Program-made: the position numbers and the translations under genes
The notes under the pieces: generated by a model
The model's input: the letters and a program-made list of their open reading frames with translations, nothing else
What the model was told of the DNA's origin: nothing
Databases searched by the model: none
Shown: piece after piece, positions 1-12,044 of the stretch
Numbering within the stretch: the stretch's first letter is position 1
Layout: every line of letters starts with the position of its first letter
Assembly (NCBI RefSeq): GCF_011397635.1
Contig: NC_064773.1
Location: forward strand, 6,158,782 to 6,222,781
Origin: Epinephelus fuscoguttatus
Lineage: Eukaryota; Chordata; Actinopteri; Perciformes; Serranidae
Direction: 5' to 3'
Length of the DNA: 64,000 bases

Positions 1-611
1 ATTCAAAGTTCACTCTGCTCCACAAGGTCCATTTAGTGGCTGCTCTGGAGCTCTTGATCATATCACATGATCTTCCTCAACAGACTAAGTTGTCAGTTTT
101 TCTTTGTCTTTTCTTTTTAGCATTTTAAGAACATTTCATGCATGTTGGTTTACAAATTAGGACTTAAGTTCATTCCTGACGTTGGAAAAAGATCAATAAT
201 TACTTGTTGTAGCGTGTCAGTTATTAGATAGGAAAGGCTGATGGACAGATAATCTGAGGCAATGAGGCACAATGAGACGGACCAGTGAAAAGGAAGGATG
301 GTAAAGAGACAATTGGCTGATTAATCCATTAAGGCAGTGGTTCCCAACTGGTCCAGCCACAAGGTCCAGATTTCTCCAGAAGTCATTAGTTTAAGGTCCA
401 CACAGTTTAATATATTCAGCATCAAACTTGCGTTAGGCCATGTTGTTGAGCTGGTTTTCTGTCTCTGTCAAGCTGTTCATTGGTCACTCACTCTAAAGCA
501 GGAAATGGAACTTCACATTCAAAAAATTGTGCCAGAAATTCACTGTACCTTACAATATAAGGTGTGTTTATACAAAGTCGGGAGTTACTTCTCACATTAA
601 TTACTCACTCT
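1..611. other. No gene seen
   Basis: I see AT-rich sequence without a supportable exon, RNA gene or recognisable repeat. The short open frames here lack family resemblance. Confidence 0.5.
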
Positions 612-1330
612 GTCCATCCATCCATTTTCATCCGCTTATCCGGGGCCAGGTCGCGGGGGCAGCAGGCCGAGCAAAGCACCCCAGACGTCCCTCTCCCCAG
701 CAACACTTTCCAGCTCCTCCTGGGGGACCCCAAGGTGTTCCCAGGCCAGACAAGATATGTAATCCCTGCAGTGTGTTCTGGGTCTGCCCCGGGGCCTCCT
801 ACCAGTGGGACATGCCCAGAACACCTCTAACAGGAGGCGCCCAGGAGGGTCCTGATCAGATGCCTTCTCAGCGTAGTGGAGGGGCAGCGGCTCTACTCCG
901 AGCTCCCTCCAGATGTCCGAGCTCCTCACCCTATCTCTTAGGCTGAGCCCAGACACCCCACGGAGAAAACTCACTTTCACCACTTGTATCCACGATCTCA
1001 TTCTTTCGGTCACTACCCAGAGCTCATGACCATAGGTGAGGGTTGGGACGTAGTTGGGCCAGTAAATGAAAAGCTTTGCTTTGTGGCTCAGCTCCCTCTT
1101 CACCACGATGGACCACGATGCATCACTGCAGAAGCTGCACCAACCCGCCGATCCATCTCATGCTCCATTCTACCTTCACTTGTGAACAAGACCCCGAGAT
1201 ACTTGCACTCCCTCACTTGAGGCAATACCTCTCCTCCAACCCGAAGGAGACAATCCACCGGTTTCCGCCACAGAACCATGACCTGAGACTTGGAGGTGCT
1301 GACTCTCATCCCAACTGCTTCAAACTCATT
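612..1330 (-). mobile_element. LINE fragment: end of reverse-transcriptase ORF and 3' tail
   Basis: Read on the minus strand, two overlapping frames (about 1309-1100 and 1106-636) give the C-terminal part of a non-LTR retrotransposon ORF2. Visible blocks include KYLGVLF, LTYGHELWV, RMRSW, LRDRVRSSDIW and PTGRRPRGRPRTHCRDY. The element ends in a TGGA-type simple tail (plus-strand tccatccatcca near 615-626). The frame change near 1,100 and several substitutions show a dead copy, truncated at its 5' end as is usual for LINEs. A second fragment of the same 3' end lies in a kin intron (about 32,665-32,930). The clade (L2-like or RTE-X-like) is not settled from sequence alone. Confidence 0.85.
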
Positions 1331-1599
1331 CGTGAAGAAGCTTTGGTTTTCTCACGGGTCCTCACTCTGGACGAAAAATCCAAAACACGACCATTCTTGA
1401 TGAATTGAAGTGAAAAGGGTTCACATTTAACAACAGGTAAAAAAAAAACATTAAAACATCTGTTCACAAACTCTTGCACAACTTGTGCAGTGTAATCCAA
1501 GTTGAATTTATCCAGCCGTGTGCTAGGTACATCCAAAACACATGCATTTTCACAAAAACTTTACCTTTTAAAACACTTTTCCTTTACATGAATTCAACA

Positions 1600-1990
1600 A
1601 GTATGTTCCCTGTTTTTGGATTCTTCATTCACCATGCCTGGTTATGTTTAGCCAACACATACACAAGGTTGGGTTCAGGAAAAAAGAACAGGGTTTGGCT
1701 TTACAGTCTTAAGGGAAGCAAACACAGGCCTCCTGGGTGGAAGTCAGTGGTTGTTGGACCCATCCACCACCCCTCTGTCCCACCTTACTTGGACTTTCGC
1801 CCCCTTAACTTTCATTCTTGTCCCACTGTGTTCCCCCCGATCCTGCTTGGCGCCGTTTAACTGTAATGGAGACCGGCTGCATATCATGCTTGTATGATGG
1901 ACGGCTTTTTTGGTCAGCGTCTAACGCTGGTAGTCACTGCCCAAGCGCTGGATTTCAACAACTTTGGAGTGAGACGGGGTGTGAGGGCTG
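1600..1990 (+). repeat. Interspersed repeat, family X copy
   Basis: This stretch contains blocks such as gggtttggctttacagtctt, gttgttggacccatccacca and cactgcccaagcgctgga. The same blocks recur, in either orientation, at about 50.1-51.1, 54.2-55.4 and 60.8-61.4 kb, with part of the family also at 58.5-58.8 kb. There is no coding capacity, so a non-autonomous DNA transposon or foldback element is the likely nature. Confidence 0.7.
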
Positions 1991-2089
1991 GAAGGAACTG
2001 AATTTCTTTTTTGATATATGCAAGTACAAGAGAAAATGACGATTAACTAAATCTTGAATCGTGATTCTTGAATCAATTGAGGCGGCCTA

Positions 2090-2580
2090 CTGCAACGGGA
2101 GGCGCTGTTGAAGACTTGTGGGAGGAGCTGTTGATGACGCCGCACGTGCGACCCACTGGTGGTGGATAAACAGGAAACAGCTGACAGCAGGAATTAGCGA
2201 GCAGCTAGTAACAAGAGGGAAACGCAAACCTGACAGACACTGTAAAGATGAGCAACTGGGGAGACAAGGAATTGCGCGCCCTCCTTGTCCTCGCAAACGA
2301 AGAGGCCATTAACCGTCAGATGACGGGGACAGTGAAGAGAGAATTGCCGAAGGACTGACCAGCCGCAGCTTCCCTCCCACGTCACTGTTTACGTCACACG
2401 CTGAGCTACACGTTTTGTTGCTTGCTCACGTCCCCCATTGCCCCGAAAAAGGCACATTCTGTATAAACAAAAGTAGGTAGGCGGCATTTTGCTGCACTCC
2501 CCGATTTTGTTTTTATACTGCCAATGCTGAAAAAAGACTGATTGGGCTTTCCTGCACATTTGCACAGCTCCTATCTAAAA
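2090..2580 (+). mobile_element. PIF/Harbinger-like transposon remnant
   Basis: A compact block carries a fragment of a Myb/SANT-like protein gene (2248-2358). It is followed by sequence I recognise as typical of fish Harbinger-type elements, with blocks such as ccccgaaaaaggcacattct and gattttgtttttatactgc. Outer ends were not delimited by target-site duplications. No transposase (DDE) ORF is present, so it is a non-autonomous or decayed copy. Confidence 0.6.
2248..2358 (+). pseudogene. Truncated Myb/SANT-like protein of a Harbinger element
   Basis: A 36-codon frame begins at an ATG and reads MSNWGDKELRALLVLANEEA, then INRQMTGTVK. The pattern of a Trp near the start, an acidic/LL helix and an RQMTGTVK block matches the Myb/SANT-like DNA-binding protein encoded by PIF/Harbinger transposons. 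It stops after 36 codons, far short of the full protein, so it is a broken copy. Recognition rests on motif memory, not on a search. Confidence 0.55.
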
Positions 2581-3240
2581 AGGGCTTTAGTCTTTTAGAA
2601 AGTTTAACATGTTTATAACAAACATCTTAAAACATTAGTCGCTGTTGGGATTGAGTTCATTGCTGGCCTCGGGAACAGCAGTTGATGAAAAAAAAATCTC
2701 ACCTTAATCTCAGTCTTTTTCAGAGTTTGCCCAATTGTTTCAGTTTAGCACTTTTAAGGACTTCTTATCCATGTTGGCTTCAAAAGGTAAGATAAAAGAG
2801 TTGTTTTTGACCCTGGAGAGAGGCAACAGTTGACAAGAAATTCTCACCGCAGTGTCCATGTAGTAGCTCTAGTTCTGGAGCTTTCAGTTGTATCACACAA
2901 TGTGATTAATTAATGATTAAAAACTATAAATAATTGTTGTTTTAAGGTGTCGGATATGAGGATTTACTGCTTTTCTCTCTCTTTTTTTTTTTGGACTGCT
3001 GGTCAGACAAAACAAAGAATATAAGGATGTCACTTGGGGCTCACATTTGATATTTTACAGATTACATACAAATGATTCAATGACATTAAGGGCTTGGACA
3101 AAACAAGTAATTTGAAGATGTCACTTTCTGCATATTTTCACTAATTTCTGAGATTTTACAGATTTAAAAAAATGAATCAAATAATCTGAATTAATCCTTA
3201 GCTGCAGCCTGAAATGGAATTATGAATGACTAAGACTGTC
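2581..3240. other. No gene seen
   Basis: AT-rich sequence with weak internal similarity between the segments near 3,000-3,080 and 3,090-3,180. No exon or RNA gene could be supported. Confidence 0.45.
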
Positions 3241-3244
3241 TTGG

Positions 3245-3245
<1 letters not shown>

Positions 3246-3280
<35 letters not shown>

Positions 3281-3669
3281 GAACCCACTGGAACCCACAC
3301 ACACACGTAAACACACATTGGGTTTTGGTTAGACGTGTGGTCTGGACAGGAAAGGGCCGGGGCCGCCACACTCAGCAGGACACGGACCTCAGGCAGTTCA
3401 CACTACACACACACTCATGCAAATACACTGCCAGGCCATCCTTACCCACCTATCCTGTTGCAGTGGGGGGTCGGAACCGGCCAGACACACACACACACAC
3501 ACACGCACACAGAATCATAGACATCCTCATATTCAAACACACACACTCAGTTGGCGGAAACTGGCAGTGACATGCTGTCCGGCGGCTCAGGCTCAGGGCT
3601 CTGAGGTTGGGCTGAGCCATCTATCATACAGCCAGAAACACAGTAACCCAAGACATGAGTGGCAGGGGA

Positions 3670-3706
<37 letters not shown>
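3246..3706. repeat. Cluster of (AC)n microsatellites
   Basis: Three dinucleotide tracts lie close together (about 3246-3278, 3484-3504 and 3671-3706) with shorter ACAC runs between them. The long Thr-His open frames here are a by-product of the repeat. Confidence 0.95.
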
Positions 3707-3710
<4 letters not shown>

Positions 3711-4625
3711 GAAGAAGACATGTGTAAGTATTCTCACAAACAAAACACTCCGTCAGACAAAGCCCGCGGTGCGCTGCGTCACGCTATGCTGGCAGTCTAT
3801 GAGAAACCCTCAGTATGAATCTAATGAGACGTTTTGATCAGATTCCTCACACGTACGCACGAATAGCTCTCACTGTTAGCATCAGTGTTATCCTGATTTT
3901 CAAAGGAGAGTTTCAGTATCAGGATAAAAAAATAAAAAAAATCTTGGATAAACACAATCCTTGTAATTATTCGGATTTTTGGTCGACATTTACAAAACAA
4001 GATATTCTGCAACATGTTTATACACTCAATAAATCAATTATTCAATAGACATTAAAATAGATCAGTTTCAGTTTCCATGAACATGATATTAAATTGAATA
4101 TTTATGGCCTTTATTGGTTTTGGACAACAAAACAACAAGACAACAAGACATTTGAAGATGTCCTCTCAGACTTCGGCTTTAGCTTCTAACTATCTTTGTC
4201 TTTTTAACCTGTTGTTGCTGCTGAGTCAGTTTGACATCCTGGATATATCCTTCAAACACAGACTGTAGACCCCTCTGTCTGCTTCTCTCTGGAATCACTC
4301 TTTCATTTCTCCAAAAATATGATAATATTCCTTCAGGGAGTGCAGTTAGTTACAGTGTGGGCTCCATGCTTACTGCGACAGCTTGTAGGACCATCACAAA
4401 GGGGCGGGGCTTATAAACAGGTCAGTTTTCTGGTGGAGGGTCCCCAAATCCACCTTTCATATGTGCTTCTTTGAAAAAAAATGAAGTGAATGCCCTCGGT
4501 ACTCAGCCTCCACTAATGTGTACCAGGAGTCCCAAGTTTTAAAAAATTGTGTGAGAAGATCAGTCGTCCTGGTTCGAGACATCTGAATCACGCCACTGTT
4601 TTCAGCAAATTATCAATAGATAATA
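3707..4625. other. No gene seen
   Basis: AT-rich, no supportable exon. Short frames without family resemblance. Confidence 0.4.
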
Positions 4626-5111
4626 GGCCCGTTTCCACCGCAGGAGCGTCGAGGTAATTTTACGGGGCCGGGGCCGTTGGTGCACGTCTCCACCGCAGGA
4701 ACCACCCCCGAAGGACAGAGTTCTGGAACTTTTACAGGGGCTAAACAAGTCCCTGCCTCGGAGTAGGTACTCAGAACGGCCCCGAAAAAATCCTGGCTGG
4801 GGCTTGGGGATTACTTGGTGCTGATTGGATATACTCAAGGCGGAATGCGATGTTTTGTAATTACTATCTACTTATATCTCATATCTACTTATTGTAGATT
4901 AGCTGGGCTAACCGTTAGCTGTTAGCTGTTAGCGGTGTCTGTATGAACTCATTAACTCAATATACAGAGCCCGGTAACTTTACAGGAACCTTCCTCCTAC
5001 TCCGCTCTCTCAGTGGAGACACGGCGGTTGAGAGGGCCGAGGAAGAGGACATTCCTGTAGTAGTTCCTGCCCCCCAGATAGCACCAGGAACTTCTTCAGT
5101 GGAAACGGGCC
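4626..5111. mobile_element. MITE with terminal inverted repeats and TA flanks
   Basis: The left end reads GGCCCGTTTCCACCGCAGGA. The right end, reverse-complemented, reads GGCCCGTTTCCACTGAAG, giving a perfect 13-bp terminal inverted repeat. Both ends are flanked by TA, as expected for a TA target-site duplication (Tc1/mariner or PIF-like integration). A second inverted pair (tctccac / gtggaga) lies inside. It has no coding capacity, so it is a non-autonomous DNA transposon of about 486 bp. Confidence 0.8.
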
Positions 5112-5544
5112 TAATGACCTGAAAATATAATATAAACTCTACTTATTAGTTCAACATTCTTTATTTTATACTGTATAATCTAGAAGTATGGTGGTGACTG
5201 ATGATTTCCTAGCTTAAAAGTGAGCTATTGTGATCTGTGTGCTGATGCTAACAATGTAGTAACACGAGGGCTAGTACTAGTGAGCTGGGCTGCTGGAGTG
5301 TGGATACAAGACCTAAGCCTGACCAATAGGACCTGATGGGCAGGGCCAAGTTGGGACAAATATTTGCAAATGATGTTAGGGTCGGGTCAGCGTACTTGAT
5401 ACAGTGCTTCAGGTTCTTTTTAGTGAAAATATAGTCTAAAAATAACTAAAAATTGACAAACCTACAGTTTGTGTTTGGCTACTATTTAAGTTTTTCTTTT
5501 CTTTGACTTACGGTACGTTAACTGCATCAGGCTTGGGTCGGTTG

Positions 5545-5735
5545 GGGGCTATTGTCACCTCACAGCAAAAGGGTTCCTGGTCCGAACCCAGGGTGGGGGA
5601 GCCTCTCTGTGTGGAGTTTGCATGTTTCCTCCAGGTACTCCAGCTTCCTCCCACAGTCCAAAGACATGCAGGTTAATTGGTGACCCCCAAGAGGATAAGT
5701 GGTTACGGAAAATAGATGGAATGAAAGAATGTTAG
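5545..5735 (+). mobile_element. tRNA-derived SINE fragment (family i)
   Basis: It shares tgtggagtttgcatgtt and cttcctcccacagtccaaag with the full-length copy at 15,820. The tRNA-like B box is still visible (ggttcctggtccgaaccc). It is truncated and diverged. Confidence 0.75.
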
Positions 5736-6239
5736 GTTTGGGTCAGGTTTGGCTACTGCTGTCTTGGATTCTGGTTCGGACAGAAATATGTGGCCCAAAC
5801 TGCCCTCTGTTGGCTACCACTGTAAGTCAGTAACACTCGTCATGCTTGTTGTAGTGATCTTGGAAGAATCGCCTTAGATGACTACCATGGCTACAGAGAC
5901 ACATATACAAAACCTCAACAGAAAATCTAAATAATACCGAGACACCACACAATACTAAGCAGCTGACTGACATGAAGGTTACCATGTTACAGATACTCAA
6001 CAGTGGCTCTAAATATCCACTATCAGCAGCTTTGACCCCTAAACATCACAGTCTTTATTGGCTATATTCTTAACTGGTTAGTGTCCCACTTCCCAGCCCA
6101 CTTCACAATCAAGCCTTCAGCCTGAGTAAGTGCCCCACTTCATTTGTAAAACACCCCTGTGAATGATACAAACCGCCACTTCCCCTGTCTAAATCTCTTC
6201 CTCTCTCTCTCAACAGGCCTCACCATTCACGCCCCTCTG
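5736..6239. other. No gene seen
   Basis: Intergenic sequence without a supportable exon, RNA gene or recognised repeat. Confidence 0.4.
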
Positions 6240-7260
6240 AAACCTGAGCCGCTCAGATTGATGGGAGGATGGCTCTCATTTGGACCAGGAGAAAAGTGGC
6301 CAGTTTAAGGGCTGCTACTGTATTTTAAACGCTACGGGTGTTAAAGAGACTGATGAGCCTGGCGGCGGCGGCGGCAATGGTGACCCTCCCTCCTGGCTCG
6401 GTGCAAAACCCCATTGGGAGAATGAGAGAGAAGAGGGGGGTGGAATGGAGGCGGGAGACAGGGGGAGGAGGAGGAGGAAGAGGAGGAGGGGAATAAATCT
6501 GCGTGGCGGCGGGAATCGATCGTTTCTCCCCTCCTTCCCGCGCTATCTCATCTGCAGGGGCTGAGAGAGGCAGAGCGGTTTAAACGATCCTGACCTTGTC
6601 CGACATAAATAGTCAGAAAAGTCCACAGAGCTGATAGCTTTGTGTAAGGCTGGGGGGGGGGTGGGGGGAGAAAAGAGGGAGGGGGACACATTGAGATAAG
6701 AAGGTGGGGGGGGGGGGGGGTGAATGAGATAATGCCCTGGCGTTACTACATCAGAGTCCATGTCGCTCACACGCACAGACGTCGCCGTGGGAAACAGCCT
6801 CGGCCTTGCTTCCTGTCTTCCCTCCTTCATCGCTATCTCTCCCTTCTTCTTCCTCTCGGATCAGAAAAAGAAGGGAGTCGAGAGCGGAGAGGAGGAGTGT
6901 AAAGTCTTTCCTCCGCAGAGCTCTCATCTTTCTTTCTGTGATTACCTGAGAGAAGGATGGAGGAAGTCAATTGGCTCCCATGAACACCCATTCTGCACTC
7001 CTGAAGAAGACGTGAGTGTTTTAAAGTAAGAAAGGAGCTCTTTTGTGCGGGCGCCCCTCTTCTTTTCTTTTGAGTGTAATGCCGCTGTACCTGACAGTGG
7101 CGCTGCCCCGGGTAAAGGCAGAAATCTCTGCCTCCATTGTCACCTGTTCCTCTAATCATTTTCCGCCCTTCATGCCACAATGGAGGAGGGCGATAACGAT
7201 AACGAGGTGAAGCTAATACAGAGCGGCGGCGGGGCCCCCGAACACAATGTTCAGATGTCT
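6240..7260. promoter_or_regulatory. GC-richer candidate conserved non-coding element with GATA motifs
   Basis: This stretch stands out from its AT-rich surroundings in composition and lack of repeat character. It contains five WGATAR-type GATA motifs (6543-6548, 6632-6637, 6694-6699, 6727-6732, 6833-6838), where about one to two would be expected by chance. It also has two long G runs (about 6651-6660 and 6707-6720) and, near 7,130-7,170, adjacent CATTGT, CACCTG and CTAATCA boxes. The open frames do not resemble any protein I know. A regulatory role is an inference; alternatives are an unrecognised 5' exon or simply a GC-rich segment. Confidence 0.3.
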
Positions 7261-7303
7261 TCACTCGTTCTGCACACTCACACACCTTTATACCTTTATA
7301 CAC

Positions 7304-8085
7304 TCCTTAATGCAGAAACACACACACACATCTTTTTGCTTCAGTCACTCACACGCAGATGTTGAAGTCCTTTCATTAGGGCGCCAACTGTCAAACCACC
7401 CTCATGTTACACACAGTTAACACGTAATAACAGAAGAGTGACGTTTTTTTCTGCTTTACTGGAAGTAGTCGAGTTAGTGGCTTTTAACTGGCTGGTGGTT
7501 TGAATCCTGGTATTGGGTAGCAAAATATCTGAGAACCTTTTCTTCCTCTCTACACTCAACATTTGACCTCTAGGGACCTAGAGTGGTCTCCTTTGGTCTG
7601 AATCAGGACTAATTTTGTCACAAAGCTGTATAATTGCCTAGAGTTGGTTCGTGTTCTCACGGCAGCATTTACAAGCGGACCAGATCAAATGCCTTGTGTG
7701 AGAAAGCTGCTCTTGATTGGTCAGAATTTCCATGTGGGAAAAATCCAGGAAGTAAAGCAAACGTTGAAGAAGAGTACACTTGCAAGATAAATGTGACACT
7801 TTCTAATGTCACAATGGAGGGACAACTACGCAGGTTGATTTTAGCGCTGCTCATCGTGGACTATATTGCTGTCATTGTTCATTTTAGTCAAAGCATACAG
7901 TTTGAAAACGAGGCGCGGCTCCAACTAGAAAACAATGTTTTGATGCATTGGATGTGCTGAATGTGCATATTAAGGCAGTACAGGAGGAGGTGCACATTAA
8001 TAATCCTCCAGGACTGTAACATGCTCATGTTTAACCCAAACAGTGTGTCATGTGACTGCAGTTGCTTCACATCCAGGTCGGAACA
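7304..8085. other. No gene seen
   Basis: Contains a short ACAC run near 7,320. No exon could be supported. Confidence 0.4.
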
Positions 8086-8292
8086 CCTTCTCACCACAAA
8101 CCAACCGCGCCAGAGTTCGTTTGTAACCGGACTGAGACCACCTCTTCAAGAAGGTCTCGGTCCGGCTGTTTTGGTGCACACCTGAGTGTGAATGCTGTGT
8201 TCACACCTGCCCAAACGAACCGCACTGAGGGGGCAAACGAACTTGAGCTCGATTGAACTGAGCCAAACGGAGCAGGTGTGAAAGCAGCCTAA
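8086..8292 (-). mobile_element. MITE-like element fragment
   Basis: On the minus strand it begins aggctgctttcacacctg, followed by gttcgtttgccccctcag. I recognise these blocks from abundant small non-autonomous DNA transposons of teleosts. A local palindrome (gagaccacctcttcaagaag / ggtctcgg) lies near 8,130-8,165. The distal end is not clearly defined. Confidence 0.5.
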
Positions 8293-8447
8293 AACGGATA
8301 CAGAGATGCTGTATTGAGGTGAGGTATTGTAGTTCACAGCATGTGCCACAAGAGGTCAGTCTGTACTGGTGGCACAGGCAGCTAAGCTGAGAAAAAGTGT
8401 GACTGCAAATGGTGGGGTTAACGTTCCAGGACCAGCAAAAATGCTGG

Positions 8448-8449
<2 letters not shown>

Positions 8450-8492
<43 letters not shown>
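8450..8492. repeat. (TA)n microsatellite
   Basis: An uninterrupted TA tract of about 40 bp is followed by T-rich and TTTA-rich sequence up to about 8,522. Confidence 0.97.
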
Positions 8493-8494
<2 letters not shown>

Positions 8495-8778
8495 ATTTTT
8501 TTATTTATTTATTTATTTTTTAAAGAGCTGTGAGACAATACCATACTCTTATTTGGAGGAGAAAACAAAGGCAAAGGGTAAAACTATAGGTAAACCAAAC
8601 ACTGATTTATTTAAATGTTATTTAATTGTAGAGTTGCATACAGCACATTTACTTATCCCCACCTTCCCTTTGCCTTGTTCTTGCTGCTGTGGACTGCTTC
8701 CCTACATTGAATCAACGCAGTACCCTACACCAAAGCCTGACCTACACTTTCCCAGAAATGTAACTACACATGGCAGCG

Positions 8779-9690
8779 ATGCAGACCTCCTGTCTGTCTC
8801 TGTAAGCTGAAACCATTTCCCTCAGTGGAAACAAAGCTTTTATTTACTTTAATTTCACAGATAAGAAACAATAAATTGTGAAGACAATAAAGCCTCCACA
8901 AAAATAACATTTTAAGTCTTGTGTGTGATTTATCCTGGCTTCATATGAGCAGAGGAAATCTCTGCTTGCCGCTAGGCTAATTCATACAATGTAAAATGCC
9001 ATAGGCTTGTGCTAATAATGTTAGCACTTTATATTTGTGGGGAAATGTGTGTTTAATGTGTGTTTTGAATCAACTCAACTTTACAGCACTTCACAAAAAC
9101 CCCACCACTAACTAGTGTTTTGGAGGTGTAACTGCAGAGTGACACTGACACCACCGCACAAGTATAAACACTCACAACTGCGTAGGCACGTTTGGCTGCC
9201 ATGCATATTTTGCAGTCATTTGGCGCAAAGACCGCACACTTTGCTGCGAGGTTGCGTGACGCGTATGTATAGAGGTGCTCGTGCGAAGTATACCTAGAGA
9301 CTGTGAACATGAGGTCAGAGGTCATCACAATGGCGGTGAATAATTTACATACCATCTCCGATGGTGGCGGAGACAACGTCTTTTCCTCTGCAGAGAGGAA
9401 TAAAACAGCAATAAAATTATGATCTCCTCTTCATCGAGAGTGTCCATGTTTGTGTTTATCCGGAAATACAGTGTCACTGCCTTCTTCGCTTTTCACAACC
9501 TCTGTGTCTGAGTGCTGCGGTCTGCCCCTAGCAGAGACCACCAGTATCAGCCGTTTTGGCTGCATCGACGAACGTCCGTGCTGCAGCAAGTACACACACA
9601 GGTGCAGCACACCGTGTACGCGTACGTTTGGCCTCACAGCAAGTATACTTCTCGCTTTAGCCTGATAGCTGACTCTGTGGGGGTCGGGGC
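8779..9690 (+). repeat. Interspersed repeat, family Y, long copy
   Basis: The first 300 bp (from gcagacctcctgtctgtctc, through cctcagtggaaacaaagctt, to gccataggcttgtgctaata) recur almost unchanged at about 37,479, 40,437 and 40,773 inside itih2 introns. A downstream block (gtgttttggaggtgt.actgc near 9,115) also recurs at about 37,836. Partly inverted segments near 9,280 and 9,640 (gcgaagtatacc / aagtatacttctcgc) suggest a DNA-transposon-like structure. No coding capacity was seen. Confidence 0.65.
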
Positions 9691-12044
9691 TGTCTGGTCC
9701 TATGTAACTGAGGTTTGCACTGTCTCGATTCATGTTGCTGCTGTCTGCCTTCTGGCGAGGTCGTGCACGCACATCTGCATTTTGCCCTCTGTCTTATAAA
9801 TCATATTGTTTCATATTGAGTCCACAGTCGGTTGTTCCGATCCACGACTATACAACTGTGGTTGCACAGGTCTGTGTGACCCAATAAAACACATACAAGA
9901 GTCCATGAATCCATGATTTCGTTGTTGTTTTACTGGTCGGCACTGAAAGACTTGCATTCTGACTCTTCACACAGACCTGCCTCCAAAGACTTCTCTCAGC
10001 TCTGACTCCAGGTAGAATACCTTGCAAGCATCAAGACAGAGAAGAAAATCATTGCAGCAGAGATAACTCTCCAAGCGTCGTACCGTCCTGCCACAAAGGA
10101 GAATAAACCACTGTGCATTGTCTCTGTGTGACTGATAAGCCTTTTAACTGGACTTCCTGCTCCTGTTTCTTCTTCTCACCTGAACACGGCACCAACATTT
10201 CCACTAAATAAACATTATAGAAGACAGACAGAAACAGTCTGCTCTCAGCGTTCATAATTATGACCCAGGCTCTGCAGAATTACCAAAATGACAACCCCCC
10301 TCCATCCCCGGATCCCTCACCCTTCCTCACCCACATCCATGTGACGTTGGATTGCTGGGCCTTGCCAGCGAGGGGGAGATGAGAAGGCTGCTGCTCTCCG
10401 ACTGTGTTTATCAGAGTCTGGCATCGCTGTAATTTCAGTGTTCAGATGCAATCGCTCCCCACTCCCCTCAGGAGTAAACAATAACAAGCACAAATACAAT
10501 AGACAAACAAGGCCTGCAGGACATGTATGCACACACACACACGTCTATATGCACACACAGATGCACAAAAGCATACACTCTGGACACACACGTAATAATA
10601 AATGCAAACCACAAGCACCTTCTGTCTTGTTTTCCGTCGTTATTTGACAGTAACTGCTGCCAGAAATGTAAACATCTCATTTCTTGTCTGCATTAACATG
10701 AAGAACCACAAGATAAATACAGAATGACTGCACTCAGATCAGATACTGGATCTGAATATGGTGGCTCAGCTGGTCACAACTAAACTCTTTGTCACACAGT
10801 AAACCAGAAGCATGTGTTGTGTTGCTCTTACACACTGTTGGGCCTCTTTGAGTTTCACTTACAGGCAGGTTGCTGCTGACAGCAACACATTTCTTATCAG
10901 ACAGCGCAGCCTGGTGGACACTTCATGAACTGCAACTGAAGTCCAACTGAGAGGTGAGCAATGCTCCTGCTGATGAAACTACAAATGATTAAGACATGAT
11001 TTATTGATCCCTGGATGGAGTGGACTTTCCATTTGCACAAAGGGGTCAGAGGTCAACCCTTTGTTTCCTTTTCAAGACAACAGTTGACCTTGAAAATTGC
11101 TTTAATTGAACAGTTTTTATAGTACGTATATTTATTGACTTTATAGCTTGTATAGGAAATGTGTATAATTTTGTTTCTACTGACTATTTGAATAAAAAGA
11201 AAAAAACATGACGCAGATGAGTTTCCCTTTTTGAGGACATATACAGCAAATGGCACCATTTTTATTTAATAATATACTTTTTCATCAATGTTTGATCACA
11301 GGTATATTTCCAAGGTGGCAATCTGAATCACTTGCAAGGACCCACCCTCTCTATGGGCCCCTCCACCCCACAGGTCCAGTACAATCACACTGGATTTTGC
11401 CAGCTCATATTTTGGGCTGTTTTGACTGAACAGTGTGAATTTCATATAGCCTATGTAACGTTCATTTTGGCTGGAATAAAAGGGGTGCAAATCCTGGCAG
11501 GTGCAGTACCAGTATTGCCAAATAGTGCACCCACATTCAGCGACTTTTTGAAGGGCGGGGGCGAAAAGAAAAAAAAGGAGCACATATAGCACGTTCTCGC
11601 CACTGAAGAGGGCACTAAGTTCCACGTGTTTTCAAGAGCACTTTAGACATGTTTATGTTATACAAATGGCACATTATATAGCCTTAAAACAGACTAACTA
11701 GACAGACTACTCAGTTTGTAGTTAGGATCAGCATCCACAAGAACTGTGTAGATTCAACGCTGGACTGTGAAGAACACACAGAGACATGGATGTATGAAGG
11801 AAATAAATCCCTGGGGGGTCAGGGGGTCCTCCCCCAGAACATTTTCAATTAAGCAGATGCCATTTCCTGTATTCTAGTGCATTTTAACACCATATTAGCA
11901 CCAGATAATCCAAACTGGTTCTGTGAGATATAGTTCTGGCTCAGTATAGATCAAAAAAGGGCCCAACATAAAAGTCATTGCAACAGTAATGTTTCATAGT
12001 ATTACTTGGTCCTAATAACCTTCTGGGGTTTAGTGTGTTTTTCC
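9691..12044. other. No gene seen
   Basis: Non-coding sequence with short ACAC runs near 10,530-10,600. One diverged copy of the 32-bp minisatellite unit lies near 11,603-11,650. Open frames here have no recognisable domain. Confidence 0.4.

Noticed and set aside
636-1106. 156-codon ORF as a host gene
   Set aside because: The sequence is the C-terminal part of a LINE ORF2, frameshifted and 5'-truncated.
3226-3837. Thr-His-rich ORFs
   Set aside because: Translations of (AC)n microsatellites.
6280-6564. 94-codon Gly/Arg-rich ORF as an exon
   Set aside because: Low-complexity GGC/AGG repeats produce it. There is no family match and no convincing splice partner.
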